Assembly: GCA_017882905.1 (NCBI GenBank)
Contig: JADGOO010000043.1
Span: 1 to 54,456, forward strand
Length of the DNA: 54,456 nucleotides
Reading direction: 5' to 3'
DNA from: Acidimicrobiia bacterium
GTDB lineage: Bacteria > Actinomycetota > Acidimicrobiia > IMCC26256 > PALSA-610
The notes under the pieces are model-generated. The model made no database searches and was not told the origin of the DNA. It was given only the letters and a program-made list of their open reading frames with translations. Made by a program: the position numbers and the translations under genes. This document shows, in pieces, positions 8,803-16,526 of this stretch (positions are counted from its first letter, which is position 1; the number at the start of each line of letters is the position of its first letter).

Positions 8803-9648
8803 ATGACGTTCGACGGCATCGCCGCCATTCAGGCGCGCATCGACGCGATCCAGCAGCAGTTCGGCGCGGCGACCGCATCGTCCGGCGGCTCCGGGGCGTC
8901 GGGCTCGACCGCGAACCCCGACTTCGCGCAGGTGCTCGCGCAGGTGAGCGCGAACAGCAGCGCGACGTCGGCGCTCGGACTGCTCGACGGCTCGTCGAGT
9001 GACCCCACGAGCAGTGCGAGCAGCGGCAGCGGCACCGGCGGCCTCGACCCCAGCCTCCTGAGCGCCCTCACCGGCAGCAGCGCCAACACCGGCGGCCTCG
9101 ACCCCAGCCTCCTGAGCGCCCTCACCGGCAGCAGCGCCAACACCGGCGGCCTCGACCCCAGCCTGCTCAGCGCCCTCTCCAACCTCACCGGCCGCGGCGG
9201 CATGGCCCCGCCGGCACCGTCGTCGACCGCGCCCACGGGCTTCGTGGCGACCGCGCTCGCCGAGGCCGGCAAGCCGTACCGCTTCGGCGCCGAAGCCTCC
9301 CCCAACGACCCGAACCCACCCGCGTTCGACTGCTCCGAGCTCGTGCAGTGGGCCGCGGCCCGCAACGGGGTGAACCTCGTCGACGGCGCCGCCCACCAGT
9401 ACCTGGCCGCCAAGCAGGCCGGCGAGGTCGTGCCCGTCGACGTGGCCATCCGCACGCCCGGTGCGCTGCTGTTCTCGTTCTCGAGCGAGCCCGTGCCGGG
9501 CCAGGGAGAGCCGCCCCATGCCCACGTGGCGATCAGTCTCGGCGACGGTCGCACGATCGAGGCCAAGGGCCGGGCCTACGGCGTAGGCGTCTTCTCGGCG
9601 GCGAACCGCTTCACGTACGGCGCGATCGTTCCGGGCCTCGCGCGCTGA
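8803..9648 (+). CDS. NlpC/P60-type peptidase with internal tandem repeats
   Basis: The C-terminal half of this 281-aa protein is an NlpC/P60 domain, a papain-like peptidase class that cuts peptidoglycan stem peptides. The catalytic cysteine is in PAFDCSELVQW and the histidine in HAHVAISLGDG, with GRTIEAKGRAYGVG after it. The N-terminus, FDGIAAIQARIDAIQQQFG, is a short amphipathic helix and shows no signal peptide or membrane segment. Between the two lies a Ser/Gly/Ala-rich region with two perfect and one partial copy of an 18-residue repeat containing GGLDPSLLSALTGSSAN. Similar N-termini occur on murein hydrolases linked to flagellar systems, so non-Sec export is possible, but no flagellar gene is in the window. 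Confidence 0.86.
   Translation: MTFDGIAAIQARIDAIQQQFGAATASSGGSGASGSTANPDFAQVLAQVSANSSATSALGLLDGSSSDPTSSASSGSGTGGLDPSLLSALTGSSANTGGLDPSLLSALTGSSANTGGLDPSLLSALSNLTGRGGMAPPAPSSTAPTGFVATALAEAGKPYRFGAEASPNDPNPPAFDCSELVQWAAARNGVNLVDGAAHQYLAAKQAGEVVPVDVAIRTPGALLFSFSSEPVPGQGEPPHAHVAISLGDGRTIEAKGRAYGVGVFSAANRFTYGAIVPGLAR
9034..9179 (+). repeat. 54-bp tandem repeat inside the NlpC/P60 gene
   Basis: Two identical 54-bp units (9034-9087 and 9088-9141) are followed by a third partial copy (9142-9179) with two base changes. The period is a multiple of three and each unit encodes 18 residues, so copy number can change without breaking the frame. Identity at third codon positions indicates recent duplication or ongoing homogenisation. 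Confidence 0.92.
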
Positions 9649-9656
9649 TCGCGCGA
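9638..9656 (+). terminator. Hairpin over the stop codon of the NlpC/P60 gene
   Basis: TCGCGCG and CGCGCGA form a perfect 7-bp stem around the loop CTGAT, which contains the TGA stop. No T-run follows. It may end transcription or simply be GC-rich structure. Confidence 0.35.
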
Positions 9657-9678
9657 TATCCCCCCGCCTGTTGTTATT

Positions 9679-9876
9679 GTGGTGCATGTTGCTGCAGTGA
9701 ATCGCTGGGTGGCCGGACTCCTCGGCTGGTGTGCGGCTTCTGTACCGATTGCGCTCATCTGCGGCGCGATGTTGCGTGGCGGTCGACGGCGCCGGGCACC
9801 CGCCACCCCGAAGGTGCGAGCACTGCACCCCGACGGCGCGCCGTCGGGCCAACCCATCCGCCCGCTCGCGGGCTGA
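9679..9876 (+). CDS. Possible small single-pass membrane protein
   Basis: A 65-codon frame starts at GTG (9679; another GTG at 9697). It has a short N-terminus, a hydrophobic stretch WVAGLLGWCAASVPIALIC long enough to cross the membrane, then a basic RGGRRRR and a polar tail. That plan fits a small membrane protein with the tail inside the cell. No family is recognised, no ribosome-binding site is clear, and overlapping frames in the same stretch are also open. If it is not a gene, the 290 bases between the NlpC/P60 gene and the acyl-CoA synthetase hold nothing else that I can support. Confidence 0.35.
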   Translation: MVHVAAVNRWVAGLLGWCAASVPIALICGAMLRGGRRRRAPATPKVRALHPDGAPSGQPIRPLAG

Positions 9877-9938
9877 ATTCTCGGCGCCTACTTCGTCCGG
9901 CGTGAGTCCGGCTCGGAGTCGTGCGTGACGCGGCGAAT

Positions 9939-11576
9939 ATGTTGACCCGCGTGACCGACCATTCGTTCGCGCGGGCGTGGCGCACCGTGGCCGAGCTCGC
10001 GCCCGAGCGGGTTGCGATCGAGTGCGGCGAGCAGCGTCTCACGTTCCGTGACTTCTACGACCACGCCACGCGGCTCGCCGGTGTGCTGCACGACGCGGGT
10101 GTGCAACCCGACGACAAGGTCGCGATCGAGCTCGTCAACTCGCCCGAGTACCTCGTGACGTTCTTCGCCACGCAGCTCCTCGGTGCCGTGCCCGTGAACG
10201 TGAACTACCGCTACGTGGGCGCCGAGCTCGCCTACCTGCTCGACAACTCCGACGCCGTCGCGCTCGTGTTCCACGACGAGTTCGCGCCGACGGTGCGCGA
10301 CGCGCTCGCCACGCTCCCCGCCGACCGGCGACCGCGCGTGCTGCTCTCGGCCCGCCACGACGGCAGCGACGCCGACGCCGACGCCGTGGAGGGCGCACGC
10401 GACTTCGCCGCCACCGTCGCGGGGCGCGACCCGTTCATCTCGACGCGTGAGCCCACGGGCGACGATCTCATCTTCTTGTACACAGGCGGCACCACCGGCG
10501 CGCCCAAGGCCGTCATGTGGCGCAGCGACGATCTCTACGTCGCGCTCTGGCAGATGAGCCGTCCCGGTACGCAACCGCCCGACCCGGCGACCACGATCTC
10601 GAAAGGGCATGCGGCAGCCACGCTGCTCCCGGCGTGCCCGCTCATGCACGGAACCGGCCTGTTCATCACGCTCTCCACGCTGTCGGGCGGCGGTCGCGTC
10701 GTGCTCATCGACACGCAGCGGCTCGATGCCGAACGCACGTGGCGCGAGGTCGCCGAACGCGACGTCGCAGTCGTCACGATCGTGGGCGACGCGTTCGCCC
10801 GCCCGCTCCTCGAAGCGCTCGACCACGCGCCCAGCCAGTACGACCTGAGCAGCTTGCGCGCGATCACGTCGTCGGGTGTCACCTGGAGCCCGCAGATCAA
10901 AGCGGGTCTGCTGGGTCACCTCCCCGACGTGACGCTTGTCGACTCGCTCGGCGCGTCGGAAGGCATCATGACCCGCAACGTCTCCGATGCCACGAGCGAC
11001 ATCAAGCCCGCCAGCTTCAAGCTCTCCGACCGCATCGTCGTGGTCGCCGACGACGGCACGCGCTGCCTGCCCGGCGACGAGCGCGTGGGCCTGCTCGGCG
11101 TGGGCGGCCCGATCCCGCTCGGCTACTACAAAGACGACGCCAAGACGGCCACCACGTTCCGTGTCGTCGAAGGCACCCGATACTCGGTACCCGGCGACTA
11201 CGCGATCGTGGAAGCCGACGGCACGATCCGACTCCTCGGACGCGGCTCCGCGTGCATCAACACGGGCGGCGAGAAGGTGTACCCCGAAGAGGTGGAGACC
11301 GCGCTGCGCTCGCACCCGTCGGTCGCCGACTGCGTCGTCGTCGGCGTACCTGACGATCGTTGGGGCGAGATGGTCGTCGCGCTCGTGAGCCCGGCGCGCG
11401 GTGCTGCGATCGACAGCGATGCACTCCGCGCACACTGCCGCTCGAGCCTCGCCGGATACAAGGTGCCGAAGTCGATTGTCGCGCTCGACTCGTTGCAACG
11501 ATCACCGTCGGGCAAGGCCGACTACGCACTGCTGCGCGGCATCGCCGCCGAGCAGCTCACGGAGGTGAAGCAGTGA
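9939..11576 (+). CDS. Acyl-CoA synthetase (AMP-forming, FadD-like)
   Basis: This is an ANL-superfamily enzyme of about 545 aa that activates a carboxylic acid to its acyl-AMP and then the CoA thioester. The AMP-binding P-loop is YTGGTTGAPKAV, the adenine region includes DSLGASEG, and the C-terminal domain has LLGRGSACINTGGEKVYPEEVE with the catalytic lysine in SPSGKADY. The substrate is not evident. Closest character is with actinobacterial FadD enzymes for medium or long chains or steroid side chains. I chose the ATG at 9939; a GTG at 9921 and a GTG at 9951 in the same frame are alternatives. Its stop overlaps the GTG of the rhodanese gene (GTGA), so the two are coupled. Confidence 0.87.
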   Translation: MLTRVTDHSFARAWRTVAELAPERVAIECGEQRLTFRDFYDHATRLAGVLHDAGVQPDDKVAIELVNSPEYLVTFFATQLLGAVPVNVNYRYVGAELAYLLDNSDAVALVFHDEFAPTVRDALATLPADRRPRVLLSARHDGSDADADAVEGARDFAATVAGRDPFISTREPTGDDLIFLYTGGTTGAPKAVMWRSDDLYVALWQMSRPGTQPPDPATTISKGHAAATLLPACPLMHGTGLFITLSTLSGGGRVVLIDTQRLDAERTWREVAERDVAVVTIVGDAFARPLLEALDHAPSQYDLSSLRAITSSGVTWSPQIKAGLLGHLPDVTLVDSLGASEGIMTRNVSDATSDIKPASFKLSDRIVVVADDGTRCLPGDERVGLLGVGGPIPLGYYKDDAKTATTFRVVEGTRYSVPGDYAIVEADGTIRLLGRGSACINTGGEKVYPEEVETALRSHPSVADCVVVGVPDDRWGEMVVALVSPARGAAIDSDALRAHCRSSLAGYKVPKSIVALDSLQRSPSGKADYALLRGIAAEQLTEVKQ

Positions 11577-11908
11577 CCGTGCCCGAAGTGAGCGTCGACG
11601 AAAGCGCCCAGCTGGCGCGTGAGGGCGCGCTCCTGCTCGACGTGCGCAACGACGACGAGTGGACCGCAGGCCACGCGCCCGACGCTACGTACATGACGTT
11701 GTCGCAGGTTCCCGCGCGGTGCGGCGAGCTGCCCCGCGACCGGCGCATCGTCGCGATCTGCCGGGTCGGCGGTCGCTCGGCGAAGGCCACCGAGCTGCTC
11801 GTGGCCCAGGGCTACGACGTGGTGAACATGGTGGGCGGCATGCAGGCCTGGGCCGCGGCCGGACTCCCCGTCGTCACCGATGCCGGCGACCCCGGCACCG
11901 TGATCTGA
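11573..11908 (+). CDS. Single-domain rhodanese-like sulfurtransferase
   Basis: The 111-aa protein is one rhodanese domain. The active loop CRVGGRSAKA carries the cysteine that would hold a persulfide. LLDVRNDDEWTAGHAPDA and NMVGGMQAWAAAG are the other signature segments. It starts at a GTG that overlaps the stop of the acyl-CoA synthetase gene. Single-domain rhodaneses move sulfur or sense redox state; the sulfur acceptor is not known. Why it is coupled to an acyl-CoA synthetase is not clear. A hairpin begins at its stop codon. Confidence 0.88.
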   Translation: MTVPEVSVDESAQLAREGALLLDVRNDDEWTAGHAPDATYMTLSQVPARCGELPRDRRIVAICRVGGRSAKATELLVAQGYDVVNMVGGMQAWAAAGLPVVTDAGDPGTVI

Positions 11909-11926
11909 CCACCCCGGTTGGGTGGT
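11908..11926 (+). terminator. Hairpin after the rhodanese gene
   Basis: ACCACCC and GGGTGGT form a perfect 7-bp stem around CGGTT, beginning at the last base of the rhodanese stop codon. Only a weak T content follows. It sits before the putative -10 box of glpD, so it could separate the two units. Confidence 0.45.
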
Positions 11927-11939
11927 TGCTACTCATGGG

Positions 11940-11945
11940 TAGCCT
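11940..11945 (+). promoter_or_regulatory. Putative -10 box (TAGCCT) of glpD
   Basis: A TANNNT hexamer lies 9 nt before the glpD ATG, consistent with a leaderless transcript. No Shine-Dalgarno sequence precedes the gene. Confidence 0.45.
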
Positions 11946-11954
11946 GGTCGGCTC

Positions 11955-13583
11955 ATGAGCTTCGACCGGGCCGGCGCGCTCGAGCGCCTCGCCGAACAGC
12001 ACTTCGACGTGCTCGTGATCGGCGGCGGGATCACCGGCATGGGCTGCGCGCTCGACGCCGCCACCCGCGGTCTCTCGGTAGCACTCGTGGAGCGCGACGA
12101 CTTCGCCAGCGGCACATCGTCGAAGAGCTCGAAGCTCGTGCACGGGGGCCTGCGCTACCTCCAGCAAAAGGAGATCGCGCTCGTCTACGAAGCCCTCGCG
12201 GAGCGCCAGGTTCTGCGCCACACCGCACCCCACCTCGTGCGCATCCTGCCGTTCCTCCTCCCCGTGTTCAGCGGCAAGGACGGCTTGTTCGACCGGCGCA
12301 TCGCGCGCATCGTGGGCACGTCGATGTGGCTCTACGACTTCACCGGCGGGCTGCGCATCGGCAAACTCCACGAGCGCATCAGCACGCAGCAGGCCCTCGA
12401 CCACGTGCCCACGCTGCGCGCCGAGCGCATCGCCTACGCGTATCTCTACTACGACGCCCGCACCGACGACGCGCGTCTCACGCTCACGATCGGCCGCACG
12501 GCCGCCGATTACGGCGCGGCCCTCGCGAACTACACCCGCGTGGTCGAGCTCACGCGCGACGGCGATCGCGTGTCGGGCGCGATCGTGGAAGCCGACGGGA
12601 ACCGATTCGCGGTACGGGCGCGCACCGTCGTGAACGCGACCGGCGTGTGGGCCGACGACGTGCGCGCGCTCGACGAAGCCACGCATCCGTCGTCGATCCG
12701 TCCGGCCAAGGGCGTGCACATCACCGTGCCGTGGTCGAAGGTGCGCAACGACATCGCCGCGGTCGTGCCCGTGCCGAAGGATCGCCGTTCCGTGTTCGTG
12801 GTGCCGTGGGGCGACGACGGCCAGGGCAACCCGCAGTTCACCTACATCGGCACGACCGACACCGACTACGACGGTCCGGTCGACGATCCGCAGTGCACGC
12901 CCGACGACGTGGCGTACCTGTTGCGGGCGATCAACTTCTCGTGCGACTCCGACATCACCGAAGCCGACGTGGTCGGCACGTGGGCGGGATTGCGGCCGCT
13001 CGTGAAGGCCGCCGCCAGCGGACGTACCGCCGACCTGTCGCGCAAGCACTCGGTGCGCACGTCGGCGAGCGGACTGGTCACCGTCACGGGCGGCAAGCTC
13101 ACCACCTATCGGCGCATGGCCGCCGACACGATCGACGACGTGATGGGCCTGCTCGATCGGCGCGGTCGCAGCACCACGCGCAAGGTCGCGTTGCTCGGCG
13201 CGACCGGATGGGACACCACCGGATGCAGCGACCACCTCTCGGGGCGCTACGGCAGTCTGGCGCGCGAGGTCGGTGCACTGGCGGCGAGCGATCCCGATCT
13301 GGCCCGGCCACTCGTACCCGGTCTGCCCTACACCCGCGCCGAGGCGCTCTACGCGGTGCGCGAGGAGATGGCCCAGACGCTCGACGACGTGCTCGCCCGC
13401 CGAACCCGGGCCCGGTTGCTCGCACGCGACGCGTCGGCCGCGGCCGCCGACGACATCGCCGCGCTGATCGGCCCCGAGCTCGGTTGGGATGCCGCCCACG
13501 CGGCGGCGCAGGCGGCTGCGTACCGCGCCGCGACCGCGCACGAGCGCGAAGCAGCCGACCTGCCGCTCACGATCATCGCCTGA
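11955..13583 (+). CDS. glpD: Glycerol-3-phosphate dehydrogenase, FAD-dependent
   Basis: GlpD oxidises glycerol 3-phosphate to dihydroxyacetone phosphate at the membrane and feeds electrons to quinone. The 542-aa protein has the FAD dinucleotide-binding motif VIGGGITGMGCALDAATRG, followed by SSKSSKLVHGGLRYLQ, typical of GlpD. Later motifs include VNATGVWADDV and the C-terminal VTGGKLTTYRRMA. The C-terminal helical domain (about 400-540) is present. The start is fixed by the conserved N-terminus and the TAGCCT box upstream. The downstream DLH, AGPS-like and kinase genes on the same strand suggest a glycerol or glyceryl-lipid region, although one minus-strand gene lies in between. Confidence 0.93.
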   Translation: MSFDRAGALERLAEQHFDVLVIGGGITGMGCALDAATRGLSVALVERDDFASGTSSKSSKLVHGGLRYLQQKEIALVYEALAERQVLRHTAPHLVRILPFLLPVFSGKDGLFDRRIARIVGTSMWLYDFTGGLRIGKLHERISTQQALDHVPTLRAERIAYAYLYYDARTDDARLTLTIGRTAADYGAALANYTRVVELTRDGDRVSGAIVEADGNRFAVRARTVVNATGVWADDVRALDEATHPSSIRPAKGVHITVPWSKVRNDIAAVVPVPKDRRSVFVVPWGDDGQGNPQFTYIGTTDTDYDGPVDDPQCTPDDVAYLLRAINFSCDSDITEADVVGTWAGLRPLVKAAASGRTADLSRKHSVRTSASGLVTVTGGKLTTYRRMAADTIDDVMGLLDRRGRSTTRKVALLGATGWDTTGCSDHLSGRYGSLAREVGALAASDPDLARPLVPGLPYTRAEALYAVREEMAQTLDDVLARRTRARLLARDASAAAADDIAALIGPELGWDAAHAAAQAAAYRAATAHEREAADLPLTIIA

Positions 13584-13610
13584 ACCAACGCGCTTCCCCG
13601 CGCCGCCGGA

Positions 13611-13628
13611 TCGGCGCTGTCGCGCCGA
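13611..13628. terminator. Bidirectional hairpin between glpD and the convergent gene
   Basis: TCGGCGC and GCGCCGA form a perfect 7-bp stem with a TGTC loop. It lies 28 bases after the glpD stop and four bases before the stop of the convergent minus-strand gene, so it could terminate both. No long T-run is seen. Confidence 0.5.
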
Positions 13629-13631
13629 CGT

Positions 13632-14216
13632 TCAGGCGTGCCGGCCGAGCATCGCGAGCAGCACGGCTTGGGGACCGTCGCCGTCGGGAGCGGTCTCGGT
13701 GCCGAACATCCCGCTCGCCGCGAGCATCGCGGCCTGGGGTCGCACCACTTCGAGGCACGCCTCGGCCAGCGCGGGATCGAGCCGCGCGGGCTGGCCCGTC
13801 GCCACCGCGAGATCCCAGCCGTGCACGAACACATCGAGGAAGCGGTGCCCGCAGTACACCGAACCGGGTACCGGTCCGTACGACACGGCGCAGGGCGCGT
13901 CCATCGCGCCCGGCGCTTCGAACGCGGCCCGCGCCGCGACGGCCGAAGCCTCGTAGGCACCGAGCGCATCGACGCCGAGCACGTCGCCGTCGAGGCGGTC
14001 ACCGACGTCGGCGATCGTGCGGCCGGCGGCGAGCTCCGCGGCCCACCAGTTGCCGCTCACCACGTGGTTGAGGAGCGCGCGCACGTCCCAACCCGCACAC
14101 GGCGTGGCCTTGGCGAGCTGGTCGTCGCTCACCCCCGCGACGATCGCATGCGTCGCGTCGAGCGCCTCCGCGTGCCACCGCACCACGCCCTGCACCGATG
14201 CGTCGAGCTCCACCAT
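13632..14216 (-). CDS. DinB-like / TIGR03086-type metal-binding protein
   Basis: The 194-aa protein has the helical-bundle signature of the DinB/mycothiol-dependent maleylpyruvate isomerase group: TPCAGWDVRALLNHVVSGNWW near residues 38-58, with a candidate metal histidine in NHV and others in CGHRFLDVFVHGWDLA. Proteins of this kind are common in actinobacteria, and several use mycothiol or bind zinc. The actual reaction is not known. The ATG at 14216 is supported by GGAGG in the complement 8 nt upstream. A much longer frame runs further upstream but is antisense to the next two genes. It diverges from the dienelactone hydrolase gene and converges with glpD. Confidence 0.82.
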   Translation of the reverse strand: MVELDASVQGVVRWHAEALDATHAIVAGVSDDQLAKATPCAGWDVRALLNHVVSGNWWAAELAAGRTIADVGDRLDGDVLGVDALGAYEASAVAARAAFEAPGAMDAPCAVSYGPVPGSVYCGHRFLDVFVHGWDLAVATGQPARLDPALAEACLEVVRPQAAMLAASGMFGTETAPDGDGPQAVLLAMLGRHA

Positions 14217-14280
14217 CGCGACCACCTCCGGTGGGCATCTTGGTTCGCGGCGGCCCCGGTGTCGAGCGCGGCGACCGTCG

Positions 14281-14286
14281 TACGCT
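14281..14286 (+). promoter_or_regulatory. Putative -10 box (TACGCT) of the dienelactone hydrolase gene
   Basis: A TANNNT hexamer lies 8 nt before the ATG at 14295. This suggests a leaderless transcript for the DLH gene and possibly for the following flavoprotein and kinase genes. Confidence 0.45.
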
Positions 14287-14294
14287 GTCGCCCA

Positions 14295-15011
14295 ATGAGC
14301 ATCACCACGAGATACGAGAAGATCACCGCCCACGACGGCGGTCGGTTCGAGGCGTACTGCGCCATCCCCGACGGTGGGCACGGGCCCGGAATCCTCGTCT
14401 TCCAAGAGATCTTCGGCATCAACGACAACATGCGCGGCTTGGCCGAACGACTCGCGGGTGAAGGGTTCGTGGCCCTCGTCCCCGACATGTTCTGGCGGCT
14501 GCAGCCGCGCTTCGAGAGCAAGGACGAGTCGGGCATGGCCGATGCGTTCGCCCTCGTGCAACAGTTCGACCGTGAGCTCGGCATGGCCGACATCGCCGCC
14601 ACGCACGCACATCTCGTCGCGATGCCGGAGTGCACCGGCAAGGTCGGCGCGGTCGGGTTCTGCCTCGGAGGTGCGTTGGCGTTCGCGTGTGCCGCCACCA
14701 GCAGGGTCGACGGGCGCGGTCCCGACGCCGCAGTCTGCTACTACGGCTCGGCGATCAACGACATGCTCGCACTCGCCGACGCCCTCGAGTGCCCCACGAT
14801 GTACCACTATGGCAACGACGACGCGTTCATCCCACCTGAGAACATCAACGCCGTCGAACAAGCCGTCGACGGTCGAGAGGGCGTCGAGTTCCACCGCTAC
14901 GAGGCCGGCCACGCGTTCAGCAACTGGGATGCGCCGTCGTTCTACCGGCAGGAGCCGGCCGACATCGCGTGGGAGCGAACCCTCGCGTTCTTCCACCGCA
15001 CGCTCGACTGA
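14295..15011 (+). CDS. Dienelactone hydrolase family protein
   Basis: The 238-aa protein is an alpha/beta hydrolase of the DLH family. The nucleophile is the cysteine in VGFCLGGALAF, the acid is an aspartate in YGNDDAFIPP and the histidine is in EAGHAFSN. ILVFQEIFGIND near residue 36 contains the glutamate that DLH uses to control its cysteine. The type enzyme opens dienelactone in chlorocatechol breakdown, but many family members act on other esters and no aromatic-degradation genes are nearby. It is followed after 12 bases by the AGPS-like flavoprotein, so these genes may be co-transcribed. Confidence 0.9.
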   Translation: MSITTRYEKITAHDGGRFEAYCAIPDGGHGPGILVFQEIFGINDNMRGLAERLAGEGFVALVPDMFWRLQPRFESKDESGMADAFALVQQFDRELGMADIAATHAHLVAMPECTGKVGAVGFCLGGALAFACAATSRVDGRGPDAAVCYYGSAINDMLALADALECPTMYHYGNDDAFIPPENINAVEQAVDGREGVEFHRYEAGHAFSNWDAPSFYRQEPADIAWERTLAFFHRTLD

Positions 15012-15023
15012 TCGGCGACCATC

Positions 15024-16526
15024 ATGGCGACCACTCCGCGGCGCGGCGCGCCGACCCCGCCCATCGCGCTCGCGGCCGGCGCGATCACCGATCACGTCGT
15101 GGCGCAGCGCGTCGAGGTCGACGACGCGTTGGCCACCCGATTGCGGGCCGCGTGCACCGAGGTCATCGACGACGCAACCGCGCTCGCCGAAGCCAGCCGC
15201 GACTGGTGGCCGCTCGCGATGCACTGGGCCCGCGCCGGCGAGGTGGGCATGCGAGCCGCGTTGATCGCCCGGCCCGGTTCCGCGGCCGAAGTCGCGAACG
15301 TCGTACGGGTGTGCAACGAAGCGCGCGTGCCGCTCACCACGGCAGGTGGGCGCAGCGGCGTGTGCGGCGCCAGCATCCCACTCCACGGCGGCGTCGTGCT
15401 CGACACCACCGCACTCGGCGGCATCCGCGGCGTCGACCGCACCTCGTTGCTCGTCGACGTGCGCGCGGGCACGTTCGGCGACGTGTTCGAAGACACCCTG
15501 CGCGATGAGCACGACCTCACGTGCGGTCACTGGCCACAGTCAATGGCGCTCTCCACGGTGGGTGGGTGGCTCGCGTGTCGCGGCGCCGGACAGCTCTCCA
15601 CTCGCTACGGCAAGATCGAAGACATCGTCGAGGGCCTCGACGTGGTGCTCGCCGACGGCACCGAGATCCACACCGGCGGCGCACCGCGGGCGGCGGTCGG
15701 ACCGGATCTCACGCAGCTGTTCGTGGGATCCGAAGGCACGTTGGGCGTGATCACCGGCGCGCGGTTGCGCGCGCATCCGACGCCAGTGGCGGAACGGCGC
15801 GCGGCGTACACGTTCGCAACATTCGCCGACGGCATCGACACGATGCGCCGCATCGTGCAACGGGGCGCCACACCCGCCGTGTTGCGGCTCTACGACTCCG
15901 TCGAAGCTGATCGTTCGTACAAGACCGGAGACCGGCACCTGCTGCTCGTGCTCGACGAAGGCGATGCGGCGATCGTCGACGCCGTGCTCCACATCGTCCA
16001 CGACGAGTGCGCGCGACGCGGCGCGGAACCGGCCGACGTCGCGCTCGTCGAACAATGGTGGGGACATCGCAACGACGTGAGCGCGCTCGAAGCGCTCGTG
16101 TCGCGCGACATCGTCGTCGACACGATGGAGATCAGCGCACCGTGGGCCGCGCTCCCCGCGATCTACGACGCCACGCGCGCGGCGATCCTGGCGGTCGATC
16201 ACGCCATGGTCGCTTCCGCGCACCAGTCGCATTCGTACCTCGATGGCGGCTGCCTCTACTTCACGTTCGCGGCGCGACCGCCCGTCGACGAGAAGGACGC
16301 GTGCTACCGCGCGTTGTGGGACGCCGGGCAGAACACCGTGCTCGAACACGGCGGCGCGCTGAGCCACCACCACGGCGTAGGTCTCAACCGAGATCGATTC
16401 GTTGCCGGCGCGCTCGGCGCCGGCTTCGAGGTGCTCGCCGCGCTGAAGCGCACGCTCGACCCCAACGGGATCCTCAACCCGGGCAAGCTCGGCCTCGCGT
16501 CGCCCTGGGGTCCGGCAACGTGGTGA
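15024..16526 (+). CDS. FAD-binding oxidase, alkyl-DHAP synthase-like
   Basis: The 500-aa protein belongs to the VAO/PCMH flavoprotein family. The FAD domain has TTAGGRSGVCGASIPLHGG near 105-125 and FVGSEGTLGVITGARLRAH. The C-terminus carries LSHHHGVGLNR, the histidine-rich active-site motif of alkyldihydroxyacetonephosphate synthase (AGPS), and ends with LDPNGILNPGKLGL. AGPS exchanges the acyl chain of acyl-DHAP for an alkyl chain in ether-lipid synthesis, but bacterial relatives also include D-lactate and glycolate-type dehydrogenases. Its stop overlaps the GTG of the kinase gene by four bases, and glpD is close by, so a substrate related to glycerol or DHAP is a reasonable inference. Activity is unproven. 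Confidence 0.87.
   Translation: MATTPRRGAPTPPIALAAGAITDHVVAQRVEVDDALATRLRAACTEVIDDATALAEASRDWWPLAMHWARAGEVGMRAALIARPGSAAEVANVVRVCNEARVPLTTAGGRSGVCGASIPLHGGVVLDTTALGGIRGVDRTSLLVDVRAGTFGDVFEDTLRDEHDLTCGHWPQSMALSTVGGWLACRGAGQLSTRYGKIEDIVEGLDVVLADGTEIHTGGAPRAAVGPDLTQLFVGSEGTLGVITGARLRAHPTPVAERRAAYTFATFADGIDTMRRIVQRGATPAVLRLYDSVEADRSYKTGDRHLLLVLDEGDAAIVDAVLHIVHDECARRGAEPADVALVEQWWGHRNDVSALEALVSRDIVVDTMEISAPWAALPAIYDATRAAILAVDHAMVASAHQSHSYLDGGCLYFTFAARPPVDEKDACYRALWDAGQNTVLEHGGALSHHHGVGLNRDRFVAGALGAGFEVLAALKRTLDPNGILNPGKLGLASPWGPATW

Noticed and set aside
15024-16526. Definite alkyl-DHAP synthase
   Set aside because: The HHH motif is shared, but related bacterial flavoproteins act on other hydroxyacids and no other ether-lipid gene is seen, so only the family is claimed.
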